Source of the DNA: Streptomyces sp. DH-12
GTDB lineage: Bacteria > Actinomycetota > Actinomycetes > Streptomycetales > Streptomycetaceae
Length of the DNA stretch: 64,000 nucleotides
Reading direction: 5' to 3'
Assembly (NCBI RefSeq): GCF_002899455.1
Contig: NZ_PPFB01000001.1
Coordinates: 1,674,001 to 1,738,000, forward strand
Each line of letters starts with the position of its first letter. The first letter of the stretch is position 1. The notes under the pieces were generated by a model, which saw nothing but the letters and a program-made list of their open reading frames with translations, ran no database searches and was not told the DNA's origin. The position numbers and the translations under genes were made by a program. Below are positions 1-8,177 of this stretch, in pieces.

Positions 1-298
1 TCAGAACAGATTGATGGCGTGACGCCCCGACCGGGTGACGCTATTCAGCTAAGAAGGTCAGTGGACGTGCCGACCCGTCCGCTGGAGTGTGCCTCGCCAG
101 CCGATCTTGTGCCGGTGGCCTCACCACACACATGGAGGTACGCGCCCTGGTCGATGGACTCGAGAACGGTGTCGCGGTGGCGCCAGAGCCTGTGCAGCAC
201 ACAGCGAGATTTCCCGAGCGGTGCGACCGCAAATCAGGCGTCCGAGAGTCACAGGCACACGGACCACACGAGGAACCGACCACATCGCGCGCGCCGGC

Positions 299-955
299 TC
301 AGACGCCCCTGTAACGCGGGGGTACGGGAGACCGGTCTGACCAGGTTGAAGACCTCGCGGGCGGCATACCGCTTGAGGCATCGGATCTCACGGCGGGTCC
401 TGCCCTCCTGGGGGCGGCGTTCGTCGTACGCCTGGGTGCGCGGGTCGTGACGTGGCCGGGTGAAGACGATGCGGTGCAGGCGGCGTTTGCCTGCCGGTCA
501 CCGCCGTGGTTGAGCCGGCGCGTGCGCCGCCGCCCCGAGGAGTACTCGATGGGGCTGACTCCGCAAAGGGCGCCAAAGGACGCCTCGCTGTCCAGCCGCT
601 CGGGGTTGTCTCCCATGGTGATCAGGGTGACGGCGCTGTCCGGACCGATGCCCACCGGTACGAGCAGCTGCGGCGCGTGGTGTTCGACGAGCCGGGTCAG
701 GCGTTGGTTGGGCTCATTGATCCGCGCGGTGAGCTGTTCGATGCGCTCGGCGAGCATGCGTAACGTCATATGGGTGGCCTGGGTCACCGCGTCCTCGTCT
801 CCCCCACCGTCGGGTGGGCCGAGGCGCGCGCAGGTGCGGAACAGCTCGGCATTGCCCAAGCTCGACAACCGTTCCCGCAGGGCGGGGTCGGCGACGACCA
901 GGACGGCCTTGAGCTGGTTGATCGCCTGGGTGCGGGCCTTGACCGCGGGGTCCGT
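299..955 (-). pseudogene. IS110-family transposase remnant (C-terminal part)
   Basis: Reading from about 955 down, the frame matches the C-terminal half of IS110-type transposases: the helical segment with AINQLKAVLV, then the Transposase_20 region with ALCGVSPIEYSSG followed by RRLNHGGDRQANAA. The N-terminal DEDD catalytic domain is absent. Near 470 the frame breaks: after QANAA the conserved continuation (HRIVFTR...DPRTQAY) is only found in another frame. The fragment is fused in frame to a truncated dehydrogenase upstream (956-1435), so the open frame across 299-1435 is a chimera, not a functional protein. IS110 elements normally make no terminal inverted repeats, so the exact element end cannot be placed. 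Confidence 0.8.
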
Positions 956-1435
956 CTTCGACGAGCCGTAGGCGGCGAGCGGATACTGCGACTCGGCCCG
1001 CTCCGGGTCGTGGGTCAGCGTGAACGACCCCAGACCGCTGGTGACGTCGACGACGGACGGGGCAGTCGCCTTACGCAGCAGGGGCAGGAACACGTGCGTG
1101 ACGCGCACCCGGCCGAAGACGTTGGTTTCGCAGACGTGGCGGATCTGGTCGGCCGTCATGTCCTCGGGCGTGGTCACTTCGCCGAGGATCCCGGCGTTGT
1201 TGACGAGAATGTCCAGGTGGCCCGCCCGAGCGCGCAGCGTCCCGACCGCCGCGCCGACCGACGCGTCGTCGGTCACGTCCAGCTGGACGAAGCCGGCGCC
1301 GAGCCGGTCGGCGGCCTTGCGTCCGTTCCCGGCGTCCCGGGCGCCGATCCAGACCGTCTGGCCCGCCTGGACGAGTCGGCGCGCGATCTCGTGGCCGAGC
1401 TCCCTGTTGCCGCCGGTGATCAATGTGGTGGTCAC
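956..1435 (-). pseudogene. Short-chain dehydrogenase, truncated by IS110 remnant
   Basis: The N-terminal 160 residues of a classical SDR are present: dinucleotide-binding TGGNRELG at residues 7-14, NNAG at 79-82 and the catalytic YGSSK ending at residues 156-160. Homology stops just after the catalytic Lys and continues directly into IS110 transposase sequence. The start is a GTG at 1435 with AGGAG about 8 nt upstream. A full SDR needs about 80 further residues for the last strands and substrate loop, so this is almost certainly inactive. It is the third gene, in the same direction, after the hydrolase and monooxygenase at 1956-2780 and 1566-1889, suggesting a former three-gene detoxification or carbonyl-metabolism unit. 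Confidence 0.85.
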
Positions 1436-1466
1436 ATCGTGTCTCTCCTGTGCGTGTCGTCGGAGC

Positions 1467-1500
1467 GGGTGCTCCCGGAAAGCGGTCACCGGGAGCACCC
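1467..1500 (-). terminator. Perfect 12-bp-arm hairpin between monooxygenase and SDR remnant
   Basis: GGGTGCTCCCGG at 1467-1478 pairs perfectly with CCGGGAGCACCC at 1489-1500 across a 10-nt loop. It lies 66 nt after the stop of the monooxygenase gene and 31 nt before the SDR start. There is no U-tract, which is normal for Streptomyces. It could end transcription of the two upstream genes or act as an operator or attenuator for the SDR. Confidence 0.6.
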
Positions 1501-1565
1501 GAGGGACTGGTTCCGCGGCGGTGTGCTCCGTCGGCGTCGACCCCGGCGTCGGCGGGCGCCCTGCT

Positions 1566-1889
1566 CTAGTGAGCGGGGCGGAACGGACGCAGCAGGCGGA
1601 TGCCGTCCTCGATGGATCCGTCGATCAGTTCGAGCATCTGCGGGACGAGTTCCCGCATCCGGGGCGCGGCGAGGTGGGCGTCGAGGTGGGCGCGGGTCTC
1701 CCAGCGTTCGTAGATGACGAACTCGCCGGGTCGGCCCTCGACTTCGTGAGCCTCGTAGTCGATGTTTCCGGGGTCGTTGCGCGAGGGGGTGACGGCGGCG
1801 GTGATGAACGCCCTGAGGTCGTCCTCCCTGCCCGCCTTCGCCTTCGCGTCCCAGACGACGGTCACGTAGCCGGTGGGTGTTGCGGTCAT
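1566..1889 (-). CDS. ABM-domain protein, putative quinol monooxygenase
   Basis: A 107-residue protein of the antibiotic-biosynthesis-monooxygenase (ABM, YgiN-like) dimeric alpha-beta barrel type. Visible family features are the opening strand TGYVTVVWDAKAKAGRE, the central NIDYEAHEV, then EFVIYERWETRAHLDAHLAAP, which is the usual strand-helix with the W and H..H pattern. Relatives oxidise quinols, aromatic polyketides or pyruvate-like compounds without a cofactor; the substrate here is unknown. The gene follows the alpha/beta hydrolase by 66 nt in the same direction and is probably cotranscribed with it. The start ATG has AGAAGGAA upstream. Confidence 0.8.
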   Translation of the reverse strand: MTATPTGYVTVVWDAKAKAGREDDLRAFITAAVTPSRNDPGNIDYEAHEVEGRPGEFVIYERWETRAHLDAHLAAPRMRELVPQMLELIDGSIEDGIRLLRPFRPAH

Positions 1890-1955
1890 GGTGATTCCTT
1901 CTCTGTTCGGTGTCGTGTTCCGTGCTGACGGGCTGTGTGTCGGTACCGAGCCGGG

Positions 1956-2780
1956 TCAGCTCCTGATGAAGTCGAGGAGGTCTGCGTTGACGGTGTCGGC
2001 GTTGACGGTGCACATGCCGTGCGACAGGCCCGGGTAGACCTTCAGGTCCGCGTGCTCGATCAACGTGACCGCCGGCCGGGCGGAGTTGGCGATCGGGACG
2101 ATCTGGTCGTCGTCGCCGTGCAGGAGGAGCGTGGGCACGTCGATCGCCCGGAGGTCGTCGGTGAAGTCCGTCTCCGAGAACGCTCTGATCCCCTCGTGGT
2201 GCGCCTGCGCGCTGCCGGCCATCCCCTGGCGCCACCAGTTCTGGATGATGCCCTGGGAGACGTCCGCGCCCGGACGGTTGAACCCGTAGAACGGCCCGGA
2301 GGCGATGTCGAGGTAGAACTGGGAGCGGTCGGTGGCCACGCCCTCGCGGAAGCCGTCGAAGACCTCCACCGGCAGCCCTGTGGGGTTGGATTTCGTCTGG
2401 ACCATGAGCGGCGGGACCGCTGCGATGAGGACGGCCTTGGCAACCCGGCCGGCACCGTGCCTGGCGACGTACCGGGCGACCTCCCCGCCACCGGCGCAGT
2501 GGCCGACGTGGACGACGTCGCGCAGGCCGAGGTGCGCCACCACGGCGGCGGCGTCCGCCGCGTAGCGGTCCATGTCGTGCCCGTGGCCGACCTGGGCGGA
2601 GCGTCCGTGCCCGCGGCGGTCGTGGGCGACGACGCGGTAGCCCCGCCGGACGAGGAACAGCAGCTGGGCGTCCCAGTCGTCCGAGCTCAGCGGCCAGCCG
2701 TGGTGGAACATGACCGGTCGGCCCGAGCCCCAGTCCTTGTAGAAGATCTCGACTCCGTCGCCGGTGGTGACGAACGGCAT
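1956..2780 (-). CDS. Alpha/beta hydrolase, cofactor-free chloroperoxidase-like, with Cys nucleophile
   Basis: 274 residues, the usual length of non-heme chloroperoxidase/esterase hydrolases. The oxyanion-hole motif HHGWP is at 26-30. The nucleophile elbow is VGHCAGG (92-98), so Cys95 takes the place of the usual Ser. The acid is probably Asp225 in HGDDDQIVP and the base His254 in GLSHG. The Cys codon (TGC, complement of 2496-2498) is plain in the sequence. Family members hydrolyse esters or lactones; a Cys nucleophile, as in dienelactone hydrolase, would change chemistry and exclude normal perhydrolysis assumptions. The start ATG at 2780 has GAGGAGC upstream and sits at the edge of a 152-bp region repeated before the aldehyde dehydrogenase gene. 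Confidence 0.88.
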   Translation of the reverse strand: MPFVTTGDGVEIFYKDWGSGRPVMFHHGWPLSSDDWDAQLLFLVRRGYRVVAHDRRGHGRSAQVGHGHDMDRYAADAAAVVAHLGLRDVVHVGHCAGGGEVARYVARHGAGRVAKAVLIAAVPPLMVQTKSNPTGLPVEVFDGFREGVATDRSQFYLDIASGPFYGFNRPGADVSQGIIQNWWRQGMAGSAQAHHEGIRAFSETDFTDDLRAIDVPTLLLHGDDDQIVPIANSARPAVTLIEHADLKVYPGLSHGMCTVNADTVNADLLDFIRS

Positions 2781-2929
2781 GGTCCGCTCCTCGTGGTCTC
2801 GCCCGGGTACCGGGCGGATTCGATGTCTCCACGAGAATGGCTCGGCCGCCGTGCCGACAGCCTCCGTCAGCTGACTGACATCCGGCCGACGGCTCGCTCA
2901 CGTCAGTACCGGGGCAGTGCTGGGACCCG
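2778..2929. repeat. 152-bp duplicated promoter region, copy A
   Basis: This block, read on the minus strand, contains everything from just after the LAL regulator stop to the hydrolase start codon. It is repeated without gaps at 9633-9784 with five mismatches. It carries the palindrome GTCAGCTGAC at 2866-2875, about 86 bp before the start, an inverted repeat CCCGGGTACCGGG-type element at about 2801-2816, and the ribosome-binding site. Conservation covers promoter, leader and SD, not coding sequence, so it looks like a transplanted regulatory cassette. Confidence 0.9.
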
Positions 2930-2940
2930 ACCGGTGGCTC

Positions 2941-5724
2941 TCACAGCCGGGTGGCCGGAGGCTCGGGAGGCAGCGCCTCCAGAGCGTCGCGGAGCCCGGC
3001 CCGCGACGTGATCCCCAGCTTCGGGAACACACGGTAGAGATGCGACGACACGGTCCGCGGCGAAAGGAACAGACGCGACGCGATCTGCGGGTTCGACAGC
3101 CCCGTCGCCGCCAGCCTGGCGACCTCCAGCTCCTGCGGGGTGAGGGCCTCGCCGGCCTTGCCCCGGCCGGTCCGCGTCATCCCGGTGGCGCGGAGCTCCG
3201 CCGCGGCCCGGGCCTCCCACGAACGCGCTCCGAGCTCCTCGAAGCGGCCGCGGGCGGCGGCCAGCTGCACCCGGGCCTCGCGGTTGAGCCCCTGACGGCG
3301 CAGCCTCTCGCCGTACGCCAGATGAGCACGGCCGGCCTCGAAGGGCCACTGCTCGACGCCCGGCAGCCCGAGCGCCTCCTCGAAGCACCGGACCATGTCC
3401 TCGGCAGCCGATGTCATCGCCGTGACCGTGGCCGCGCTCAGCGCGAACCGCGACGAGAGGTGACCGACACCGGCGTCGCGCAGCGCGTCCGCGTGCCGTC
3501 GCGCCTCCGCGTGCCGCCCGGAGCGCACGGCGGCCTCGACGAGGTCCGGCGCGGACCACACGGCCTCGGGGTTGAACGCCGGCAGCACACCCGGGGCGCA
3601 GATCGCCGTGGCGTGCCGGAACGCCGTCTCGAAGTCGGCGGCGCCGAGGGCCGCCCGGGCCGCCGCCTGGTGGGCGCAGTTCTCCAGCCGCCGCAGGCCC
3701 CTGGGACCCGACCACCCCCAGATGTCCTCGCAGTGCTCCCGGCACGCGTCGAGGGCGCCGCGCTGGGCCGCGGCCATTGCAGCGACGTAATGCCCCACCT
3801 GGGCGAACAGGTGGTACCCCGTCTCCTCGGACAGTGCGATGAGCTCGTCCGCGGCGCCGGCCGACGCCTGCCACCGGCCGGCGTGCAGGTCGTCCAGGGC
3901 GACGAACATCAGGGCCGGCATGCTCGATCCCACCGCGCCGCCGTCGCGTATGACCCGGGACACGGCCTCGCGACAGCCCGGAAGCCGGTCGAGGTACGAG
4001 GCGGTCAGGGCGGTGCGGACGACCACGTCGGCGTCACTCTGGTCCCTCAGCCGCGCGATCTCCTCGTCCAGGCGGCGCAGCATGCCGTCGGTGACGGAGC
4101 CGAGGTCGTGGTGGACGCGCCCCAGCGACGCCGCGGCGGCGGGCGCCGCCTCGGGGACCCGGGCGAGCACGTCGACCAGAGGCTGCCAGTGCTCGGGCCG
4201 GCCCGAGTACTGGCTGACGAGGGTGAGGGTGAACAGCGCGGTCTCCAGCTCCTCGTGCGGCGGTCCGGGCGTCACCGGGGCCTGCTCGACCGCCTCCATC
4301 AGGAGTGCGTGGGCCGTATCGGCGTCGCCTTCCGTGACGAGCACCAGGAAGCCGGCCGTCGCGGCCGCCGAGAGCGACCGGGCCGCCGGATTGCCCTCGA
4401 CCTCACGCATGATCTCGTGGCTGACCTCCAGACGGCCTGTGACCCAGGCGGCGGCATAGGCGGCCTGCGACAGGCGGCGCCTGCGGTCCGCTCGGTCGGT
4501 GCTCAGCTCGGCCGCGCGCCGCAATCTCGCGATCGCGCCGTCGGCGTCACCGCGCCGCAGGCTGCTCCGGGCCGCCGACTCCACCACGGCGGCGACCGCC
4601 TCGTCGGGCGCCGTCGTGGCTCTCGCGAGGTGATCACCGCGCCGCTCGGGCTGGTCGGCCAGCGCGTCGGCCAGCCGGCGGTGGGCGCCGCGCCGCTGTT
4701 CACCGGTGGAACCGTCGACCACCGCGGACCTGACCAGCGGATGCCTGAAGCGCACCGCGCGGCCGTTCTCCGTGACCATGACCAGGTGGTCACGCTCCGC
4801 GGGAGCGAGTTCCTCGAGGCTGCCCGGTCCGCCGGCCGCCTCGAGGACGCCGATGTCGCCGGAGCCCTCAAGAGCCGCGAGCAGCAGTACCTCACGCGTT
4901 CCCCGCGGCAGTCGTCCGACGCGGGCGCCGTACAGAGCGCGGACATCCCGCCCCGGGCCGCTCGCCCACCCCGTCCCTCGGCCGTGCCGGTCGCCGGACA
5001 CCCCGGTGGACCCGGCGAACTCGAGCAGCGCCAGGGGATTTCCCTGCGCCTCGTGGGCCACGGTCGAAAGGACCCGGCGGGGAAGGTGAGCAAAGCGTCG
5101 GGACAGCAGCCGCAGGGCGTCCGCGTCACCCAGCGGCGCGACCTGAAGCTCCGGCAGACCGGTGGACCGGAGGGATTCGCCGGAGTCCGCCCGCTGCGCT
5201 CCGAGCAGCCCGATGCGGCGGCCCTCCAGTCTTCTGGCGACGAAACCCACCGCGGCCCGGCTCGCCTGGTCGACGACATGAAGGTCATCGACCACGAGGA
5301 GCAACGGCCGCTCCTTCGCGGCCTCGTCGAACAGGGACAGTGCCGCGTTCAGGACGGCGATCCGGCTCGGCGCGGGACCGGCGCCGAGACCGAGGGCGAC
5401 CTCGAGGGCCTCCCGCATGGAACGCGGCAGACGACCGAGCTCGTCCGGCAGCGAGCCGACGAGCTGATGGAGCCCCGCGAAGCTGATGTCCGTCTCGTAC
5501 TCGACACCGCTCCCGCGGACGACCCGCACTCCCTTCGCCACCGCCAGCTCGGCGGTCGCGTCCAGGAGTGCCGTCTTCCCCACGCCCGGATCACCGGTGA
5601 GCAGCAGAACAGCTCCGTCCGTCCCGGCCATGTCCAGGAACGCCGCCAGCTCGGCGAGCTCGCCCTCCCGGCCGACCAGCCCGGTCGGGCCGACGCCCGT
5701 GCCTGTCCCTGACTTCGCCCACAT
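2941..5724 (-). CDS. LuxR-family transcriptional regulator, LAL type (AAA ATPase + HTH)
   Basis: About 927 residues from the ATG at 5724, which has AGGACGAGGGA upstream; a GTG at 5766 would add 14 residues. The N-terminus is a STAND/AAA ATPase module with VGREGELAEL at the start, Walker A GDPGVGKT near 44-51 and Walker B LLLVVDDLH near 142-150. The long middle is TPR-like helical sequence. The last 70 residues are a LuxR HTH: LTPQELEVARLAATGLSNPQ then SPRTVSSHLYRVFPKLGI. LAL proteins activate nearby pathway genes. Its stop codon lies 12 bp from the duplicated promoter of the hydrolase, which makes the hydrolase and the aldehyde dehydrogenase good target candidates. The usual KLG[I/V]TSR tail is intact. 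Confidence 0.93.
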   Translation of the reverse strand: MWAKSGTGTGVGPTGLVGREGELAELAAFLDMAGTDGAVLLLTGDPGVGKTALLDATAELAVAKGVRVVRGSGVEYETDISFAGLHQLVGSLPDELGRLPRSMREALEVALGLGAGPAPSRIAVLNAALSLFDEAAKERPLLLVVDDLHVVDQASRAAVGFVARRLEGRRIGLLGAQRADSGESLRSTGLPELQVAPLGDADALRLLSRRFAHLPRRVLSTVAHEAQGNPLALLEFAGSTGVSGDRHGRGTGWASGPGRDVRALYGARVGRLPRGTREVLLLAALEGSGDIGVLEAAGGPGSLEELAPAERDHLVMVTENGRAVRFRHPLVRSAVVDGSTGEQRRGAHRRLADALADQPERRGDHLARATTAPDEAVAAVVESAARSSLRRGDADGAIARLRRAAELSTDRADRRRRLSQAAYAAAWVTGRLEVSHEIMREVEGNPAARSLSAAATAGFLVLVTEGDADTAHALLMEAVEQAPVTPGPPHEELETALFTLTLVSQYSGRPEHWQPLVDVLARVPEAAPAAAASLGRVHHDLGSVTDGMLRRLDEEIARLRDQSDADVVVRTALTASYLDRLPGCREAVSRVIRDGGAVGSSMPALMFVALDDLHAGRWQASAGAADELIALSEETGYHLFAQVGHYVAAMAAAQRGALDACREHCEDIWGWSGPRGLRRLENCAHQAAARAALGAADFETAFRHATAICAPGVLPAFNPEAVWSAPDLVEAAVRSGRHAEARRHADALRDAGVGHLSSRFALSAATVTAMTSAAEDMVRCFEEALGLPGVEQWPFEAGRAHLAYGERLRRQGLNREARVQLAAARGRFEELGARSWEARAAAELRATGMTRTGRGKAGEALTPQELEVARLAATGLSNPQIASRLFLSPRTVSSHLYRVFPKLGITSRAGLRDALEALPPEPPATRL

Positions 5725-5814
5725 CCGCCGCGTCCCTCGTCCTGCCTCGCGAAGCAGTGGAAACACTAGCCACGCACCTGACCAGGAAGTATCGCACCCA
5801 CCGGCAAACGGAGC

Positions 5815-6030
5815 CTAAAGCCATCTGCTTCGCCGGCACCCGCAGGACGTGGCCCTGTTGTGGAGCCGGAGGTGGTCCTTGGCGGGGAACAGGTCCTCGA
5901 TGTCAGCCTTCCTGGGGAGCCCTTCGAGTCGGCTGATGACGGTGATGTGGGTGGCGTCGACGTTGGCGGCCCGAGCGGCGTCGAGGACCTTGGTGGTCTC
6001 GGCTCCGTCGATGAGTACGCGACCCACTCG
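5815..6030 (-). pseudogene. OLD-family-like TOPRIM fragment (decayed)
   Basis: A short stretch reads VGRVLIDGAETTKVLDAARA, then ITVISRLEGLPRKADIEDLF and HLRLHNRA. This pattern (VLIDG, later ADIEDLF, then a basic helix) resembles the C-terminal TOPRIM domain of OLD-family ATP-dependent endonucleases. No ATPase domain is present upstream and no start is evident; the region 6030-6246 holds only unrelated frames. I read it as a leftover of a larger gene. Identification is by motif memory only. Confidence 0.35.
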
Positions 6031-6246
6031 GCGGTGCCCACAGCGCGTACGGTCGCGTGGGTCACCGCGTCCGCGCCCCGCCGTGAGGACGTTGTCCAGG
6101 GCCGGCGGGTCCGCGGTGCCGAGCGGGTGCGTCCCCGTCGTCGGCGTGGACAACGTGTCACCGTCGTCGAGCGGGTGCACCGGGCGCACGGCACGGACGC
6201 CGTCGTACGCCGTGCCGGCCAGGTTTCCGCGGCGGCGGGGGTGTCC

Positions 6247-7488
6247 TCACAGAACTGGCACCGCGGCGCCTTCCTCGCCCCTCCCGCGCTCCGGGCTCGC
6301 CCCGAGCGTCGTCAGCGTCACCCCGGCTGCCACCGCCAGCGCCGCCACCAGTCCCGCCGCGAGCACCGCCCAGTGACCCAGGAACGTACAGACGACCACC
6401 AGCAGCGCCGTGGCCGGCAGCACCGACTGCTGGGCGATCCCCACCTTGTAGAAGCGCGAGTGCAGCGCCCATACCGTGAGCAGGAACAGCGCTGTCGGCA
6501 GCGTCACCGCCGCCGACGCCGACAGCGTCGAAAGGTGCGTCCTGCCCACCGCCTGCTCCACCGCCACCTCCAGGCCGACCCCGATCGCGGCACCCGAGAC
6601 GAAGATCAGGTAATGACCGTAGCCCCAGAGGAAGGACTGCCGGCTGGACCGGAGGTGCCCGTGGATGGGGACCGCGAAGTACACCCACCAGGCGGCGAAG
6701 ATGATCAGCAGTCCGCCGGCGGCGATGGGCAGCAACTCACCCAGGGCCTCGTGCTCGCCGATCCCCGACTTCACGGCGACGGTGGCCGCCGCGATGGTCT
6801 CGCCGAGCACGATGAGCGTGAGCAGCCCGTACCGTTCGGCGATGTGGCGGGGGTGCCACGGCGTGGGGTGGGCCCGCTCCGCGTACAGCGGTACGGCCAT
6901 CTCCAGTGGCGCCATCACCAGGAAGACCCACGGGCGGCCGGCCTCCGGCAGGGCCAGCAGCCCCAGCCAGCCGATCTGGCACAGCCCGATGGCGTACCGC
7001 CGCGCCATCGTCCGCTCGGAGCCCTGGCTCGACCACGCCACGCGCAGCCACTGCGCCGTCATGGCGAGCCGCATGATCACATAGCCCAGGACGACGACCA
7101 GGTACGCGTGTTCCTCGAACGCCTGGGAGACGCCCGCCGTCAGGACGAGCACGCCGGCTATCTGGATCAGCGTGACGATCCGGTACAGCACGTCGTCGTT
7201 GTCGTAGGCCGAGGCGAACCACGTGAAGTTCATCCACGCCCACCAGATGGCGAAGAAGATCATCAAGTAGTTGAGGATCCCCTCGCCCGTGTGTCCCTCG
7301 ACCATGGCGTGCACCAGCTGGGCGCCTGCCTGGGCCATGGCCACGATGAAGCACAGGTCGAAGAAGAGCTCCAGTGAGGAGACGCCGCGGTGGGTCTCGT
7401 CGCGGCCTCGCGCCGTGAGCCTGCGCAGTGGTCTGTGGTGTGCGGGCGCCGCGGAGCACACCGGCGGCGGAGTCGGGCTGTTCGTCAT
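6247..7488 (-). CDS. Low-temperature-requirement A (LtrA) family membrane protein
   Basis: 413 residues. The signature of the LtrA family is clear: SSLELFFDLCFIVAMAQ near the N-terminus, IFFAIWWAWMNFTWFASAYDNDD in the second segment, ERYGLLTLIVLGETI in the middle and a long series of hydrophobic helices to the end. Function is not established; members are polytopic inner-membrane proteins first linked to growth of Listeria in the cold. The ATG at 7488 overlaps the TGA of the preceding membrane gene (ATGA), so the two are translationally coupled and likely work together. An open frame continues far upstream in the same phase, but codon use and coupling favour the 7488 start. Confidence 0.9.
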   Translation of the reverse strand: MTNSPTPPPVCSAAPAHHRPLRRLTARGRDETHRGVSSLELFFDLCFIVAMAQAGAQLVHAMVEGHTGEGILNYLMIFFAIWWAWMNFTWFASAYDNDDVLYRIVTLIQIAGVLVLTAGVSQAFEEHAYLVVVLGYVIMRLAMTAQWLRVAWSSQGSERTMARRYAIGLCQIGWLGLLALPEAGRPWVFLVMAPLEMAVPLYAERAHPTPWHPRHIAERYGLLTLIVLGETIAAATVAVKSGIGEHEALGELLPIAAGGLLIIFAAWWVYFAVPIHGHLRSSRQSFLWGYGHYLIFVSGAAIGVGLEVAVEQAVGRTHLSTLSASAAVTLPTALFLLTVWALHSRFYKVGIAQQSVLPATALLVVVCTFLGHWAVLAAGLVAALAVAAGVTLTTLGASPERGRGEEGAAVPVL

Positions 7489-7844
7489 CTGGTGAGCCAC
7501 GCTCCGAAATGCCGCTGCAGTCGGGGATTGATCTGCCAGACCATCGCTGCCGCCGCCGCCGGGACGAGTACAGCGAGTCGCACCGGCAGGTACAGATCCT
7601 CCAGAACAGGGTTCGTGGCCAGGCCCAGCAGGACGATGGTGGGGTAGATACCGCACACGGTGAGGAGCCACAGCTTCCAGCGCCGGACGGCGGCCGGAAC
7701 GGTGGGGTCCAGCCGGGGTTCGGCGTTCGCGGACGCGTTCCGGCTCTGCTCCCGGGGCGTGTGCCGGATGTCCGTCATTGCCGGTGGGCTCGGCAGTCCG
7801 GGATCGTCGGCACCGTAGGCATGGGAAACACTTCTCTCGTTCAT
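7485..7844 (-). CDS. Small two-helix membrane protein coupled to LtrA
   Basis: 119 residues. The N-terminal 50 are polar; the C-terminal half has two hydrophobic helices, WLLTVCGIYPTIVLLGLA and LAVLVPAAAAAMVWQI, ending in a basic RLQRHFGAWLTR. The pair of helices with the KLWLLTVCGIYPT lead resembles the membrane tail attached to some antibiotic-biosynthesis-monooxygenase proteins, but no ABM domain is present. SD GGAG stands 7 nt before the ATG. Its stop overlaps the LtrA start. Function unknown. Confidence 0.75.
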   Translation of the reverse strand: MNERSVSHAYGADDPGLPSPPAMTDIRHTPREQSRNASANAEPRLDPTVPAAVRRWKLWLLTVCGIYPTIVLLGLATNPVLEDLYLPVRLAVLVPAAAAAMVWQINPRLQRHFGAWLTR

Positions 7845-7869
7845 GGACCGCTCCGAATCGACATGCTGC

Positions 7870-8109
7870 GTATCGTTGTGATTCCACCGGTTCCTGCGCG
7901 ACCGAGGCGATGTCGGCGCTGCGCGACGGGCTGCCCGCGCGCAACAGCGCCAGCGGTTGCCGGGTGAGCAGCCCGGCGCTCAGCGCGATCGGCACCAGTC
8001 GCTGCGGGACACGACCGTGCAGAGGCAACGGGTGCACGGCTTCCGCAAGCCCCTCAGCCAGAGCGAGACCAGGAGGGTTCGTCGCTCCGGTGATCAGAAT
8101 CGAGGCCAT
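7870..8109 (-). pseudogene. NAD(P)-binding-fold gene remnant (start retained)
   Basis: An ATG at 8109 with AGGAAGG in SD position opens MASILITGAT, the first strand and glycine turn of an NmrA/atypical-SDR protein. The following residues (NPPGLALAEGLAE, then a Pro/Leu-rich stretch) do not continue the fold, so most of the gene has been lost. The phase stays open into the LtrA gene by chance. Probably the scar of a deletion between the aldehyde dehydrogenase and the LtrA pair. Confidence 0.4.
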
Positions 8110-8177
8110 GGCGCACCCTTCCTGTGCAGGAGGGCTGCCCGGCGCCCAGGCGGGCGCCGGGCCAGGTGATGATCTGA

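Noticed and set aside
2917..5712. A 931-codon open frame on the plus strand opposite the LAL regulator, and a 1371-codon one at 35286-39401 opposite SWIM/SNF2
   Set aside because: They are mirror frames of real genes in GC-rich DNA, dominated by Arg/Gly/Pro/Ala without any domain, while the minus-strand proteins have clear motifs.
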